Part shown: positions 26,328-35,079 of the stretch, one piece after another | Numbering within the stretch: position 1 is the stretch's first letter | Layout of the letters: each line of letters begins with the position of its first letter | Assembly (NCBI RefSeq): GCF_016595215.1 | Contig: NZ_JAENHK010000010.1 | Span: 1,969,390 to 2,033,389, forward strand | Direction: 5' to 3' | From: Chryseobacterium paridis | Lineage (GTDB): Bacteria > Bacteroidota > Bacteroidia > Flavobacteriales > Weeksellaceae | Length of the DNA: 64,000 nt | Program-made: the position numbers and the translations under genes | The notes under the pieces: model-generated | What the model was told of the DNA's origin: nothing | Seen by the model: the letters and a program-made list of their open reading frames with translations, nothing else | Database searches by the model: none

Positions 26328-26798
26328 ATGAAAAAATTAATTGCAGGAATTGCACTATTTGGAACATTTGCTCTTGCATCTGCACAAACAATTACTTTTG
26401 ATAAAACTACTTTCGATTATGGTACTATTAAGCCGGGTGCTGATGGTACTAGATTTTTTACAGTAACTAACACTGGTGATAAGCCTTTGGTTATTTCTAA
26501 TGTAAAACCTTCTTGCGGATGTACAACTCCAGAATTCAGTACAGATCCTGTTATGCCTGGAAAATCTGCTAAAATCAAAGTTGGATATAACACTACTCTT
26601 AATGGGCCGTTCAACAAAATGATCGAAGTATTTTCTAATGACCCTGCAAACAGCAGAAGTGTAATCTACATTAAAGGTGATGTACAAGCTAACGCTCCTG
26701 AAGTAGCTGCTGTAGCTGCTAAAGTAGAAACTCCAGCTGATGCTAAAGCTGCTAAGAAAGCTGCTAAGGCTGCTAAAAAAGTAGCTGCTGCGAAATAA
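26328..26798 (+). CDS. Exported DUF1573 protein with Ala/Lys-rich tail
   Basis: 156 residues from the ATG at 26328, which begins a signal peptide (MKKLIAGIALFGTFALASAQ); an upstream in-frame ATG at 26283 falls on the promoter box and is rejected. The DUF1573 domain is an Ig-like (ASH/MSP-type) fold with TFDYGTIKPG, FTVTNTGDKPLVI and the signature KPSCGCTTPEF. The last 30 residues are a low-complexity AAKAAKK tail, histone-H1-like and strongly basic, unusual for a periplasmic protein. Function unknown. Strong expression is suggested by the promoter and good terminator. Confidence 0.85.
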   Translation: MKKLIAGIALFGTFALASAQTITFDKTTFDYGTIKPGADGTRFFTVTNTGDKPLVISNVKPSCGCTTPEFSTDPVMPGKSAKIKVGYNTTLNGPFNKMIEVFSNDPANSRSVIYIKGDVQANAPEVAAVAAKVETPADAKAAKKAAKAAKKVAAAK

Positions 26799-26821
26799 GC
26801 TTTACTCAGAAAAAAATAAAA

Positions 26822-26850
26822 AACCGTCTTCGTGGAGACGGTTTTTTTTA
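26822..26850 (+). terminator. Terminator of the DUF1573 gene
   Basis: ACCGTCT (26823-26829) pairs with AGACGGT (26836-26842), followed by eight T. Confidence 0.9.
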
Positions 26851-26876
26851 TTACATTTATTTTAAATAAATAAATT

Positions 26877-27746
26877 ATGGACACCAATTTCTCGGATGAT
26901 TTTGAAATAAAGGGTAAGTTTTCAATGAAAAAAGCTTCTACAGAATACCAGGGGCCACTCACTAAACAGGAAGGACAAGCACTGCTGGTTGTAGAAAAGG
27001 AAAAACTTCGTAATCTTCAGGAAAAACTATATGCAGATGGCAGCCAATCTCTTCTTGTAGTTTTACAGGCAATGGATGCAGCCGGAAAAGACAGCCTTAT
27101 TGAGCATGTATTCGGTGGAGTAAACCCTCAGGGGTGTAATGTTACAAGTTTTAAAACACCTAGTTCAAGAGAATATTCACACGACTTTTTATGGAGACAG
27201 TATCTTGCATTGCCACAAAAAGGAATGATTGGTATTTTTAATAGATCCCACTATGAAAGTGTTTTGGTGTGTAAAGTACATCCCGAATACAATCTGAGTG
27301 AAAAGACATGGAGCTCCGTAAAAGATTTTGACAATAAATTCTGGGAAAACCGATATGAGAGTATACGAAATTTCGAAAAGCACCTCTCTCAAAACGGGAC
27401 AAAGATTATCAAAATATTCTTAAATGTTTCAAAGAAAGAGCAAAAGCAAAGACTTCTGGATAGAATAAATGAACCGGAAAAAAACTGGAAATTCTCATCT
27501 GCCGATCTTCCTGAAAGAGCTTTGTTTGATCAGTATATGACAGCTTACGAAACAGCGATTAATGAAACATCAAAGGATTATGCACCCTGGTATGTACTTC
27601 CTGCCGATAACAAATGGTTTGCAAGAGTAGCTGCGATTCAGATTATTATAGACACATTGGAGAAAATGAATCTTAAATATCCTCAACTCTCCGCTAAAGA
27701 CCTGAAAGCTTTAGAAGAATCAAAAAAAACGCTAGAAAAAGAATAA
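26877..27746 (+). CDS. ppk2: Polyphosphate kinase 2 family protein
   Basis: 289 residues, one PPK2 domain. Walker A MDAAGKDS (66-73) with D67, the lid arginines RQYLALPQKG and Walker B FNRSHYE (121-127) are present, followed by KIFLNVSKKEQKQR. It transfers phosphate between polyphosphate and nucleotides in the cytoplasm. The single-domain form with an N-terminal extension ending GPLTKQEG resembles class III enzymes, which phosphorylate both AMP and ADP, but the class cannot be fixed by eye. Confidence 0.9.
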   Translation: MDTNFSDDFEIKGKFSMKKASTEYQGPLTKQEGQALLVVEKEKLRNLQEKLYADGSQSLLVVLQAMDAAGKDSLIEHVFGGVNPQGCNVTSFKTPSSREYSHDFLWRQYLALPQKGMIGIFNRSHYESVLVCKVHPEYNLSEKTWSSVKDFDNKFWENRYESIRNFEKHLSQNGTKIIKIFLNVSKKEQKQRLLDRINEPEKNWKFSSADLPERALFDQYMTAYETAINETSKDYAPWYVLPADNKWFARVAAIQIIIDTLEKMNLKYPQLSAKDLKALEESKKTLEKE

Positions 27747-27798
27747 AAACAGGAAAAATCAGAGGTTTTATAACAGCAATGTAGCTTAAAGAAAAAAT

Positions 27799-28121
27799 CA
27801 CGAGAAAATCTATAAGCCGGATTTTGTACTTCTAAGAAGTGCCTGTTATTTATCTGCGTTTTACATTGCTGCAAAACTTTTGCTGATTACCCCTCGGCTT
27901 TCAGAGCGAGCTACTCCTATTTTCATTACTGAAAAGAACCGATATACTTATCATTGCACCGCAAAGAGTTTACCTGGTTTCACTACAGCCGAACTGTACT
28001 TGCTTTCTGTTGCACTTGTCCTACCCTCACGGGTGACGGATGTTATCCGCTTTGCTGCTCTATGGTGTCCGGACTTTCCTACCCCTGCCGAAGCAGAGAT
28101 CAACAAGCCGACTTTCTCGTG
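27799..28121 (-). ncRNA. rnpB: RNase P RNA, bacterial class A
   Basis: Read on the minus strand the sequence has the conserved blocks of RNase P RNA: GAAAGTCCGGACACC in the P4 region, CACCCGTGAGGGTAGGAC, AAGTGCAACAGAAA, and a 3' end with AAATCCGGCTTATAGA that supplies the second P4 strand. The two ends pair over 12 bases (CACGAGAAAGTC with GATTTTCTCGTG, one G-U) as helix P1. A T tract follows the 3' end. Boundaries are set from P1 and are accurate to a few bases. It is the catalytic RNA that matures tRNA 5' ends; the ORFs crossing it are shadows. Confidence 0.93.
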
Positions 28122-28357
28122 GGTGCAAAGATACACATTATGAGTTATAAGTTGTGAGTTATAAATGATGAGTTGCCAGGCACTTTTTTTTAACTTGAAG
28201 ATAAACAGTTTATTGAAGTTTTTAAATGTTGTAAAAAGTAAAATATAGTCAACATTGATTCTGAAAAACCAAAATTTTTAAAACTTATAATTAATAATTC
28301 ATAACTCTTCACTAATTAACACATTATTACTATCTTCGTGCCGTTATACATCTAATT
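28122..28357. other. AT-rich spacer with degenerate GAGTTATAA repeats
   Basis: No gene. 28140-28175 holds two copies of GAGTTATAA and one GAGTT; 28279-28311 holds related sequence in inverted orientation (ACTTATAA, CATAACTC). These may be a decayed short repeat element. TATCTTCG (28331-28338) is one base off a TAnnTTTG box and precedes the sigma-factor gene. Confidence 0.4.
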
Positions 28358-28849
28358 TTGATTTCCAGAGAAAAAGAATTCGCACAACTTATAAAAGATA
28401 ATCAGGGACTGATTATTAAAGTTTCGCGTCTTTATACCAATTCTTTGGAAGATGAAGAGGATCTTTTTCAGGAAATTGTTTTACAGCTTTGGAGAAGCTA
28501 CGATTCCTTTAAAGGAAATTCAAAAATTTCTACATGGATGTACCGTGTAGCCCTTAATACAGCCATCACTCTTTTTAGAAAAAAAAGCAAAAGCCTGCCC
28601 ACTAATGAGTTGGACATCAACCATAAAGATTTTATTGAAGATGATGATGAAAAACAACAACAAATTTCTCTTCTATATACCGTAATCAAAACATTACCTA
28701 ATGTAGAAAGAGCTATTGTAATGATGTATTTAGATGATTTGCCTTATAAGGATATCGCAGAAAACCTCGGGATAACTGAAGTAAATGCACGTGTGAAGAT
28801 GAACAGATTAAAGAAAACCCTTAAAGAACAAATGGAAAAATATGCCTGA
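28358..28849 (+). CDS. ECF-type sigma-70 family RNA polymerase sigma factor
   Basis: 163 residues. Region 2 (about 12-75: YTNSLEDEEDLFQEIVLQLWRSY, KISTWMYRVALNTAI) and region 4 (about 105-160: PYKDIAENLGITEVNARVKMNRLKK) are clear. The only sensible start is a TTG at 28358; an in-frame stop lies just upstream and no ATG is available before region 2. A -7-like TATCTTCG lies 20 bases before it. Its end overlaps the following membrane-protein gene by 8 bases, an arrangement typical of ECF factors with membrane partners. Confidence 0.88.
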   Translation: MISREKEFAQLIKDNQGLIIKVSRLYTNSLEDEEDLFQEIVLQLWRSYDSFKGNSKISTWMYRVALNTAITLFRKKSKSLPTNELDINHKDFIEDDDEKQQQISLLYTVIKTLPNVERAIVMMYLDDLPYKDIAENLGITEVNARVKMNRLKKTLKEQMEKYA

Positions 28850-29516
28850 TTTTGATTTAGACAGCTTTAAGAAAACATGGCAGGAGCAGCCTGTTCAGCA
28901 AAAATACGATAATAGCGAAATTCTTAAAATGCTAAACAGAAAGTCACGTAATTACGTGAAATATATTTTCTGGATCAGTGTTTTTGAGTTTTTACTGTTC
29001 TCAGTAATGGGATTATTTTATTTCTTTCAGGGAGAGGAAACCAATGGCTTCCTGAATGTTCTCGAAAAATTGGGAGCCAGAAAAACCCCTGAAGTAGAAA
29101 ATACCTTCGATACGATCTATCTTATTCTTAAAGTTTTAAGCTTACTGGTTACAGCTTATTTTGTTTATAAATTCTATCAAAATTACCGTAAAATAAAAAT
29201 CGAGGAAAACCTCAAGGGTTTAATTACAAGAATTATTAAATTCAAGAAAACAGTCAATGCATTTATTCTAATAAGCATTGTATTATTGGTTGCGTTTACT
29301 TCTATTTTTACTGTTTTTATATTTTATGCCCTAAACTCTCAAAATATTGAACCTGCCAATTCAGCACTTACCATTTTTATCATAGGAACTGTCCTTAGTA
29401 CAGGATTATGTGTATTATTGATCTGGCTATATTATCGATTGGTGTATGGAATTATTATGAGAAAGCTGGATAAAAACCTTACACAGCTACGAGATATAGA
29501 TTCCCAGGAAAATTAA
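28842..29516 (+). CDS. Four-TM membrane protein, putative partner of the ECF sigma factor
   Basis: 224 residues. A soluble N-terminal segment (MPDFDLDSFKKTWQEQPVQ, about 40 residues) is followed by TM helices at about 40-62, 97-117, 136-160 and 173-200. It overlaps the sigma-factor gene by 8 bases, so it is translationally coupled. Position and topology suggest an anti-sigma-like membrane regulator, but no zinc-binding anti-sigma motif (HxxxCxxC) is seen, so this is inference. Confidence 0.75.
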   Translation: MPDFDLDSFKKTWQEQPVQQKYDNSEILKMLNRKSRNYVKYIFWISVFEFLLFSVMGLFYFFQGEETNGFLNVLEKLGARKTPEVENTFDTIYLILKVLSLLVTAYFVYKFYQNYRKIKIEENLKGLITRIIKFKKTVNAFILISIVLLVAFTSIFTVFIFYALNSQNIEPANSALTIFIIGTVLSTGLCVLLIWLYYRLVYGIIMRKLDKNLTQLRDIDSQEN

Positions 29517-29577
29517 CTATTCACAGGCAGCTATCTTAAAATTTATTTGTTATTTTTAATTAAATAAATCTTTTGAT

Positions 29578-31203
29578 ATGGCTTTATCTTATGTATCCGG
29601 AGCTTCGAATATTCCTTTATTAGGGGAAACGATTGGCAGCAATCTAAAGAAAACGGTTGAAAAATATGCTGATCATGAAGCAATGGTTTCTGTGCAACAG
29701 AACTATCGTGCAAGCTATAAAGAGTTTTATGATCAGACAACATCAGTTGCCAAAGCACTCATCCATTTAGGTGCAAAATCTGGAGACAGGATAGGAATCT
29801 GGTCAGCCAACCGATATGAATGGGTATTGTTACAATATGCCACTGCCAGAATAGGAACCATTTTAGTCAATATCAATCCGGCTTACAGAACCCATGAACT
29901 TACCTATGTACTCAATCAGTCGGAAGTTCGTTTTATTTTTTCTTCTCTGTCCTTTAAAACCAGTAATTACAAGGAAATGGTAGAATATGCCAAGGAAGTA
30001 TGTCCAACTTTAGATGAAGCTATATTCTTTGATGAAAGCTGGGATCAGTTTTTGAAAAACGGCACATCTGTCTCTGATGAACTTTTACAAAGTTTTGAAG
30101 AAAATATTGAATTCGATGATCCTGTTAATATTCAATATACGTCAGGAACAACAGGATTTCCTAAGGGAGTTACACTCTCTCATCACAATATTTTAAACAA
30201 CGGTTACTTCATAGGAGTACGATTACATTATACCGAGAAAGACAGGGTTTGTATTCCTGTCCCATTTTATCATTGCTTTGGAATGGTCATTGGAAATATT
30301 TGCTGTACCGCTCATGGTGCGTGTATCGTCATTCCCAATGAAAGTTTCGATCCAGACATTACCCTGAAAGTGGTTTCTGATGAAAAATGTACTTCTTTAT
30401 ATGGAGTGCCGACCATGTTTATTGCCGAACTGGCTGTAAAGAACTTTGACACTTATGATTTCTCAAACCTTAGAACAGGAGTTATGGCAGGATCTGTATG
30501 TCCACCGGAAATCATGAAGAAGGTAGAAAGCCTTATGAATATAAAGGAAATGAGTATTTGCTATGGAATGACAGAAACCTCTCCTGTTTCCACTCAGACA
30601 TTAATCGGAACATCTTTGGAAAAGCAAGTCAGTACGGTTGGAACCGTTCAGGATCATCTTGAAATAAAAATCATAGATGAGCATGGAAAAATTGTAGAAC
30701 GTGGTGAGCATGGCGAGCTTTGTACCAGAGGATATTCTGTTATGTTAAAATACTGGAATGATCCTGAAAATACGCGCAAAGTCCTTGATGATGCACGATG
30801 GATGCATACAGGTGATTTGGCAGTAATGGATGCTGAAGGTTATATTACCATTTCCGGTAGAATAAAAGATCTTATTATCCGTGGAGGGGAAAATATCTCC
30901 CCAAAAGAAATCGAGGACTTTTTGTACACTTATCCGAATATTCTGGATGTACAGATAATAGGAGTTCCCAGTGAAAAATTTGGAGAGGAAGTAATGGCAT
31001 GGATCAAAGTAAGAAACGGATTCCAAGTATCTGAAGAAGAACTTCTCGATTACTGTAAGTCAAAAATATCTCATTATAAGATTCCAAAATACTGGAAGTT
31101 TGTAGATGAGTTCCCGATGACCATTTCAGGAAAGATCCGAAAAGTGGAAATGCGGGAAATTTCAGTCAAAGAATTAAATCTCAATCATTTAAAAAATAAC
31201 TAA
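29578..31203 (+). CDS. AMP-binding acyl-CoA synthetase
   Basis: 541 residues of the ANL superfamily. P-loop TSGTTGFPKG starts at T188; YGMTETSP, TGDLAVMD and GRIKDLIIRGGENISPKEIE follow in order, and the C-terminal catalytic lysine is in MTISGKIRK. It should activate a carboxylic acid as acyl-AMP then acyl-CoA; length and sequence fit medium/long-chain fatty acid CoA ligases. Cytoplasmic or membrane-associated. Stand-alone gene with terminator. Confidence 0.9.
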   Translation: MALSYVSGASNIPLLGETIGSNLKKTVEKYADHEAMVSVQQNYRASYKEFYDQTTSVAKALIHLGAKSGDRIGIWSANRYEWVLLQYATARIGTILVNINPAYRTHELTYVLNQSEVRFIFSSLSFKTSNYKEMVEYAKEVCPTLDEAIFFDESWDQFLKNGTSVSDELLQSFEENIEFDDPVNIQYTSGTTGFPKGVTLSHHNILNNGYFIGVRLHYTEKDRVCIPVPFYHCFGMVIGNICCTAHGACIVIPNESFDPDITLKVVSDEKCTSLYGVPTMFIAELAVKNFDTYDFSNLRTGVMAGSVCPPEIMKKVESLMNIKEMSICYGMTETSPVSTQTLIGTSLEKQVSTVGTVQDHLEIKIIDEHGKIVERGEHGELCTRGYSVMLKYWNDPENTRKVLDDARWMHTGDLAVMDAEGYITISGRIKDLIIRGGENISPKEIEDFLYTYPNILDVQIIGVPSEKFGEEVMAWIKVRNGFQVSEEELLDYCKSKISHYKIPKYWKFVDEFPMTISGKIRKVEMREISVKELNLNHLKNN

Positions 31204-31213
31204 TTTTTAATCA

Positions 31214-31240
31214 TAAAAAACGCCCGGATGGTCCGGGCAT
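31214..31240. terminator. Bidirectional terminator between acyl-CoA synthetase and rpoN
   Basis: GCCCGGA (31222-31228) pairs with TCCGGGC (31232-31238). T-rich tracts follow in both directions, better on the minus strand (TTTTTT). Confidence 0.85.
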
Positions 31241-31260
31241 TTTCAATATGTTAAGCTGAA

Positions 31261-32724
31261 TTAAAGCTCTTTTCTTAATCTAGCTACAGGAATATTAAGT
31301 TGTTCTCTGTATTTTGCGATTGTTCTTCGGGCGATGTTATATCCCTGTTCTTTCAGGATCACGACCAATGCATCATCTGTCAATGGCTTTCTTTTGTTTT
31401 CTTTACTGATCACTTCCTGAAGATGTGTTTTGATCTCCTTCGTAGAAACCTCTTCCCCATCATCATTCGTCAAACTATCGGAAAACAGGTCTTTAAGATA
31501 TACAATACCATTTGGGGTATCTGCATATTTACTTTTTACTACTCTGGAAATTGTAGAAATATCAAAACCAGTAATATCCGCAATATCCTTAAGGATCATT
31601 GGTTTTAAAGATTTTTCATCTCCCGTAATAAAATACTCTTTCTGGAATTTAACAATAGCTGTAATGGTCTGCAATAAAGTATTCTGACGTTGATTAATCG
31701 CATCAATATACCATTTTGCCGCATCCAGTTTTTGCTTGATAAATAAAGCAGCCTGTTTGTGCTCAGAAGAGTTTTTATCGTGAGAATAGGTTGTCAAAAT
31801 ATCTTTATATTCCTCAGAAACCCTTAATGTCGGTGCATTTTTACTGTTAAGCATTGGAATAACTGCTCCATCTTTTACCTGAATTACAAAATCTGGAATA
31901 ATTTCCTGATTAATGGTAATGGTTTGAGTATCAAAGTTACCACCTACCTTCGGAGATAATTTGGAGATTTCTTCCAAAGCATCTTTAAGGTCTTCTTCTT
32001 CGATATCGTATTTCTGGATGATTTTATTATAATGCTTATTGGTCAATGCATCAAACTGGTGTCTAAGAATATTAGCTGCTAAAGAAACAGCTTTATCAGA
32101 ACTCACCTTCTTTTCGATTTGTAATAAAAGACATTCCTGAAGACCTCTTGCTCCAACTCCTGGTGGATCAAGCTTCTGAACATAATTTTCTAAAATATCT
32201 TCTGCCTTTTCTATCGTGGTATAAATTCCCTGAGAGAAAGCTAAATCATCAACGATCGATTTGATCTCTCTTCTCAGATAGCCATCCGTATCCAGGTTTC
32301 CTATAATATATTCTGCAATTTTTATATCCTCAGGATTAATATTAGCCAAATGTATCTGCTCTAATAAATAGTCATATAGAGACTGACCTTCAGTCAGTAA
32401 GCTTTCATTATCAAATTCCTCATCATCAGCTGAATAATTACTGGAAGCCGTTTTATAGCTTGGTTCATCATCATAGATATATTCATTCACATCAAAATCC
32501 GTTTCAATGCTTTCATTTCCTTCATTCTCATAGGAATCCTCAAGAGATGCATAATCATCTTCCTTAGATTCTTCTTTAGCAATTTCCAAGGCAGGGTTTT
32601 CTTCTAATTCTCTTTCCAATTCCTCTTCAAATTCCAAAGTATGAAGTTGAATCAGCTTCATCAATTGAATCTGCTGCGGAGCCAACTTTTGCCCTAACTT
32701 GAGTTGTAAGTGTTGTTTAAGCAT
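31261..32724 (-). CDS. rpoN: RNA polymerase sigma-54 factor
   Basis: 487 residues. The N-terminal activator region is Gln/Leu-rich (LKLGQKLAPQQIQLMKLIQL), followed by an acidic linker (about 50-115), the core-binding domain, and the C-terminal RpoN box ARRTIAKYREQ near the end. It needs enhancer-binding AAA+ activators; none is encoded in the window. Stand-alone gene. The acidic stretch after residue 50 is long, as is common for region II. Confidence 0.96.
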   Translation of the reverse strand: MLKQHLQLKLGQKLAPQQIQLMKLIQLHTLEFEEELERELEENPALEIAKEESKEDDYASLEDSYENEGNESIETDFDVNEYIYDDEPSYKTASSNYSADDEEFDNESLLTEGQSLYDYLLEQIHLANINPEDIKIAEYIIGNLDTDGYLRREIKSIVDDLAFSQGIYTTIEKAEDILENYVQKLDPPGVGARGLQECLLLQIEKKVSSDKAVSLAANILRHQFDALTNKHYNKIIQKYDIEEEDLKDALEEISKLSPKVGGNFDTQTITINQEIIPDFVIQVKDGAVIPMLNSKNAPTLRVSEEYKDILTTYSHDKNSSEHKQAALFIKQKLDAAKWYIDAINQRQNTLLQTITAIVKFQKEYFITGDEKSLKPMILKDIADITGFDISTISRVVKSKYADTPNGIVYLKDLFSDSLTNDDGEEVSTKEIKTHLQEVISKENKRKPLTDDALVVILKEQGYNIARRTIAKYREQLNIPVARLRKEL

Positions 32725-32844
32725 ATTTACTCTTTGTGTTTTAACATAAGATATTCCACGAAATTAATGAATTTTTTTTACAAAATCTCTATTTAGCACG
32801 ATTTTTGCATTATATAATTTAACATAATAAGCTATTATTAAAAT

Positions 32845-32879
32845 AAAAAAGCCTTAAAATTAATTTAAGGCTTTTTTTG
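32845..32879 (-). terminator. Terminator of asnS
   Basis: GCCTTAAA (32851-32858) pairs with TTTAAGGC (32864-32871); A tract before and T tract after make it symmetrical, so it could stop transcription both ways. It lies just after the asnS stop. Confidence 0.88.
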
Positions 32880-32882
32880 TAT

Positions 32883-34331
32883 CTAGAATTCGGCACTTTT
32901 CGGTGTCCTAGGGAAAGGAATTACATCTCTGATATTCGTCATTCCGGTTACAAAAAGAATAAGTCTTTCCAAACCTAATCCGAAACCAGCATGAGGTACT
33001 GAACCAAATTTTCTTGTATCCATATACCACCAAAGTTCTTCCTCTTCCACATGCATTTCTTTCATTTTCTGTCTTAGAACTTCTATACGCTCTTCTCTTT
33101 CAGAACCTCCAATGATCTCTCCAATTCCAGGGAAAAGAACATCCATTGCTCTCACTGTTTTATTATCATCATTCAAACGCATATAGAATGCTTTGATATC
33201 TTTTGGATAGTCAAATAAAACTACCGGGCTCTCAAAATGCTTCTCTACAAGGAACCTTTCGTGCTCAGACTGAAGATCAGCTCCCCAACTTTCAATCGGG
33301 AATTGGAATTTGCCTTTTTTGTTTTCTTTAGAGTTTAATAATATATCAATAGCCTCTGTATAGCTCACACGCATAAAACGTTTAGCTACTACATTTTGTA
33401 ATTTCTCTATAAGACCTTCTTTTGCTCTTTCTTTTTCTGGCTTAGATTTTTGCTCTTCAGCAAATCTTTTATCTAAAAATTCAAGATCATCCTTACAGTT
33501 ATCCAATACATACTGGATCACATATTTCAGGAAGTCTTCTGCAAGATCAATGTTATCCTCAAGGTTGTTGAATGCAACCTCAGGTTCTACCATCCAGAAC
33601 TCAGCAAGGTGACGTGTTGTATTAGAGTTTTCAGCACGGAAAGTAGGACCGAATGTATAAATTCTCCCTAATCCCATAGCCGCGGTCTCTCCTTCCAGCT
33701 GACCTGAAACGGTAAGGTTTGTTTGCTTACCAAAGAAGTCCTGGCTGTAATCTACTTGGCCATCTTCAGTTTTTGGAACATTATTAAGATCAAAGCTCGT
33801 AAGTCCAAACATCTCACCCGCTCCTTCTGCATCAGCACCTGTAATAATTGGTGTATGAATGTTGAAAAAATGATTTTTGGTAAAGAATGAGTGAATCGCA
33901 AAAGTTACTGCATGACGCACTCTGAATACAGCTCCAAACAAATTGGTTCTGAATCTTAAATGCGCTTGCTCACGAAGCTTTTCTAAACTGTGTTTCTTGG
34001 GCTGAAGAATTGTATTTTGCAATTCTTCTGTAAAGTTATCTCCTAAAATAATTATCTTTTTAGCGATAATTTCTACCGTTTGCCCTGCTCCCTGACTTTC
34101 TACAACCTCACCAATCACTTTAAGAGAAGAAGCCGTGCTTATTTTATTAATAATCTCTTTATCAAAATTTTCAAAATCAACAACTATTTGCAAATTATTT
34201 ATTGTAGATCCATCATTAAGCGCTATAAAGCGGTTTGCACGGAAGGATTTCACCCAGCCGTATACGGTAATGTCATGATGTAGTACTTTTTTGTAATCCT
34301 GTAGGATTTCTTTAATCGTCTGCTTTTTCAT
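32883..34331 (-). CDS. asnS: Asparaginyl-tRNA synthetase
   Basis: 482 residues, class IIb synthetase. The N-terminal OB-fold anticodon domain (VYGWVKSFRANRFIALNDGS) is followed by motif 2 (TFGPTFRAENSNTTRHLAEFWMVEPE) and motif 3 (GFGLGLERLILFVTG). ATP-dependent charging of tRNA-Asn. On the minus strand TAACTTTG (34370-34377) is a -7 box 38 bases before the ATG, immediately after the terminator of the upstream gene. Confidence 0.96.
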   Translation of the reverse strand: MKKQTIKEILQDYKKVLHHDITVYGWVKSFRANRFIALNDGSTINNLQIVVDFENFDKEIINKISTASSLKVIGEVVESQGAGQTVEIIAKKIIILGDNFTEELQNTILQPKKHSLEKLREQAHLRFRTNLFGAVFRVRHAVTFAIHSFFTKNHFFNIHTPIITGADAEGAGEMFGLTSFDLNNVPKTEDGQVDYSQDFFGKQTNLTVSGQLEGETAAMGLGRIYTFGPTFRAENSNTTRHLAEFWMVEPEVAFNNLEDNIDLAEDFLKYVIQYVLDNCKDDLEFLDKRFAEEQKSKPEKERAKEGLIEKLQNVVAKRFMRVSYTEAIDILLNSKENKKGKFQFPIESWGADLQSEHERFLVEKHFESPVVLFDYPKDIKAFYMRLNDDNKTVRAMDVLFPGIGEIIGGSEREERIEVLRQKMKEMHVEEEELWWYMDTRKFGSVPHAGFGLGLERLILFVTGMTNIRDVIPFPRTPKSAEF

Positions 34332-34377
34332 TTGTTGATTATAAATTTTCGTATAAAAATTAACGTCTGCAAAGTTA

Positions 34378-34409
34378 CAAAAAAACAGCGCAAGTTGATG
34401 ATTGCGCTG
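34378..34409 (-). terminator. Terminator of the CDP-alcohol phosphatidyltransferase operon
   Basis: On the minus strand CAGCGCAA pairs with TTGCGCTG (arms 34386-34393 and 34402-34409), followed by seven T; the asnS -7 box follows at once. Confidence 0.85.
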
Positions 34410-34467
34410 CCTTTAAAAAAATCATTAATCAATTATTTAATAAAAAAATCTACGGTTCATGTTTAAT

Positions 34468-35067
34468 TTAGTTAAAGAATATCGTTTTTTTCCTCTGTTT
34501 ACCTCTTCTTATTTTCCAGGCATGGTAGGAGCTTGGAACATCATATTCCCATTTTGGAAGCAGTAAAATGATTAGGATCACATCGATATGGGAAATCAAT
34601 CCTAAACCGATGGCCAGATAAAATGCCCAACCAATTTCCTGAAATCCAATCAGATAAGTAAAAGCAATCAGCAAACTAAGCCCCCACATTTTTGCAAGAA
34701 AAGCATGTGTGCAGGTTTCTTTTCCAAATTTCCAGATGCTAATTATATAACACAGAGCCTCCATAATGAAAATCAGAAGAATACCAGTCCATTCATTTTT
34801 TATCAGTTCAGGATTCAGAATATAAGATGAGAATCCTAAAGAAAGCCAAAAAATAAGATCCGTCTGGCTATCCAACCTTCTCAGTTTTTCAGAGGAAACA
34901 CCTGTCTTTCGGGCAACAATTCCGTCAAAAATATCTGTTAATAATCCAATATACATCAATACTAAGATTAAAGACCTGGATTCCTCACCTTTCAAATAAC
35001 TGAATAAGAGAACAGTTGGAGCTATAAAAAACCGTATTGTGATAAGTATGTATGGTAACTTTTTCAT
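34468..35067 (-). CDS. CDP-alcohol phosphatidyltransferase family membrane protein
   Basis: 199 residues with about six TM helices. The family motif D-x2-D-G-x2-A-R appears as D45, D48-G49, A52-R53, with the later acidic pair D66 and D70 (LDSQTD). The glycine normally four residues before the third Asp is Leu62 here, so the motif is not perfect. It should transfer a phosphoalcohol from CDP-diacylglycerol or a related donor; the product lipid is unknown. It is the third gene of an operon after two exported proteins (gap 12 bases) and ends in a good terminator. Confidence 0.82.
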   Translation of the reverse strand: MKKLPYILITIRFFIAPTVLLFSYLKGEESRSLILVLMYIGLLTDIFDGIVARKTGVSSEKLRRLDSQTDLIFWLSLGFSSYILNPELIKNEWTGILLIFIMEALCYIISIWKFGKETCTHAFLAKMWGLSLLIAFTYLIGFQEIGWAFYLAIGLGLISHIDVILIILLLPKWEYDVPSSYHAWKIRRGKQRKKTIFFN

Positions 35068-35079
35068 GATCTAATGTTT

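Noticed and set aside
27880..28143. ORFs of 60-90 residues on both strands across 27.88-28.16 kb
   Set aside because: They lie on the conserved RNase P RNA sequence, which explains the open frames.
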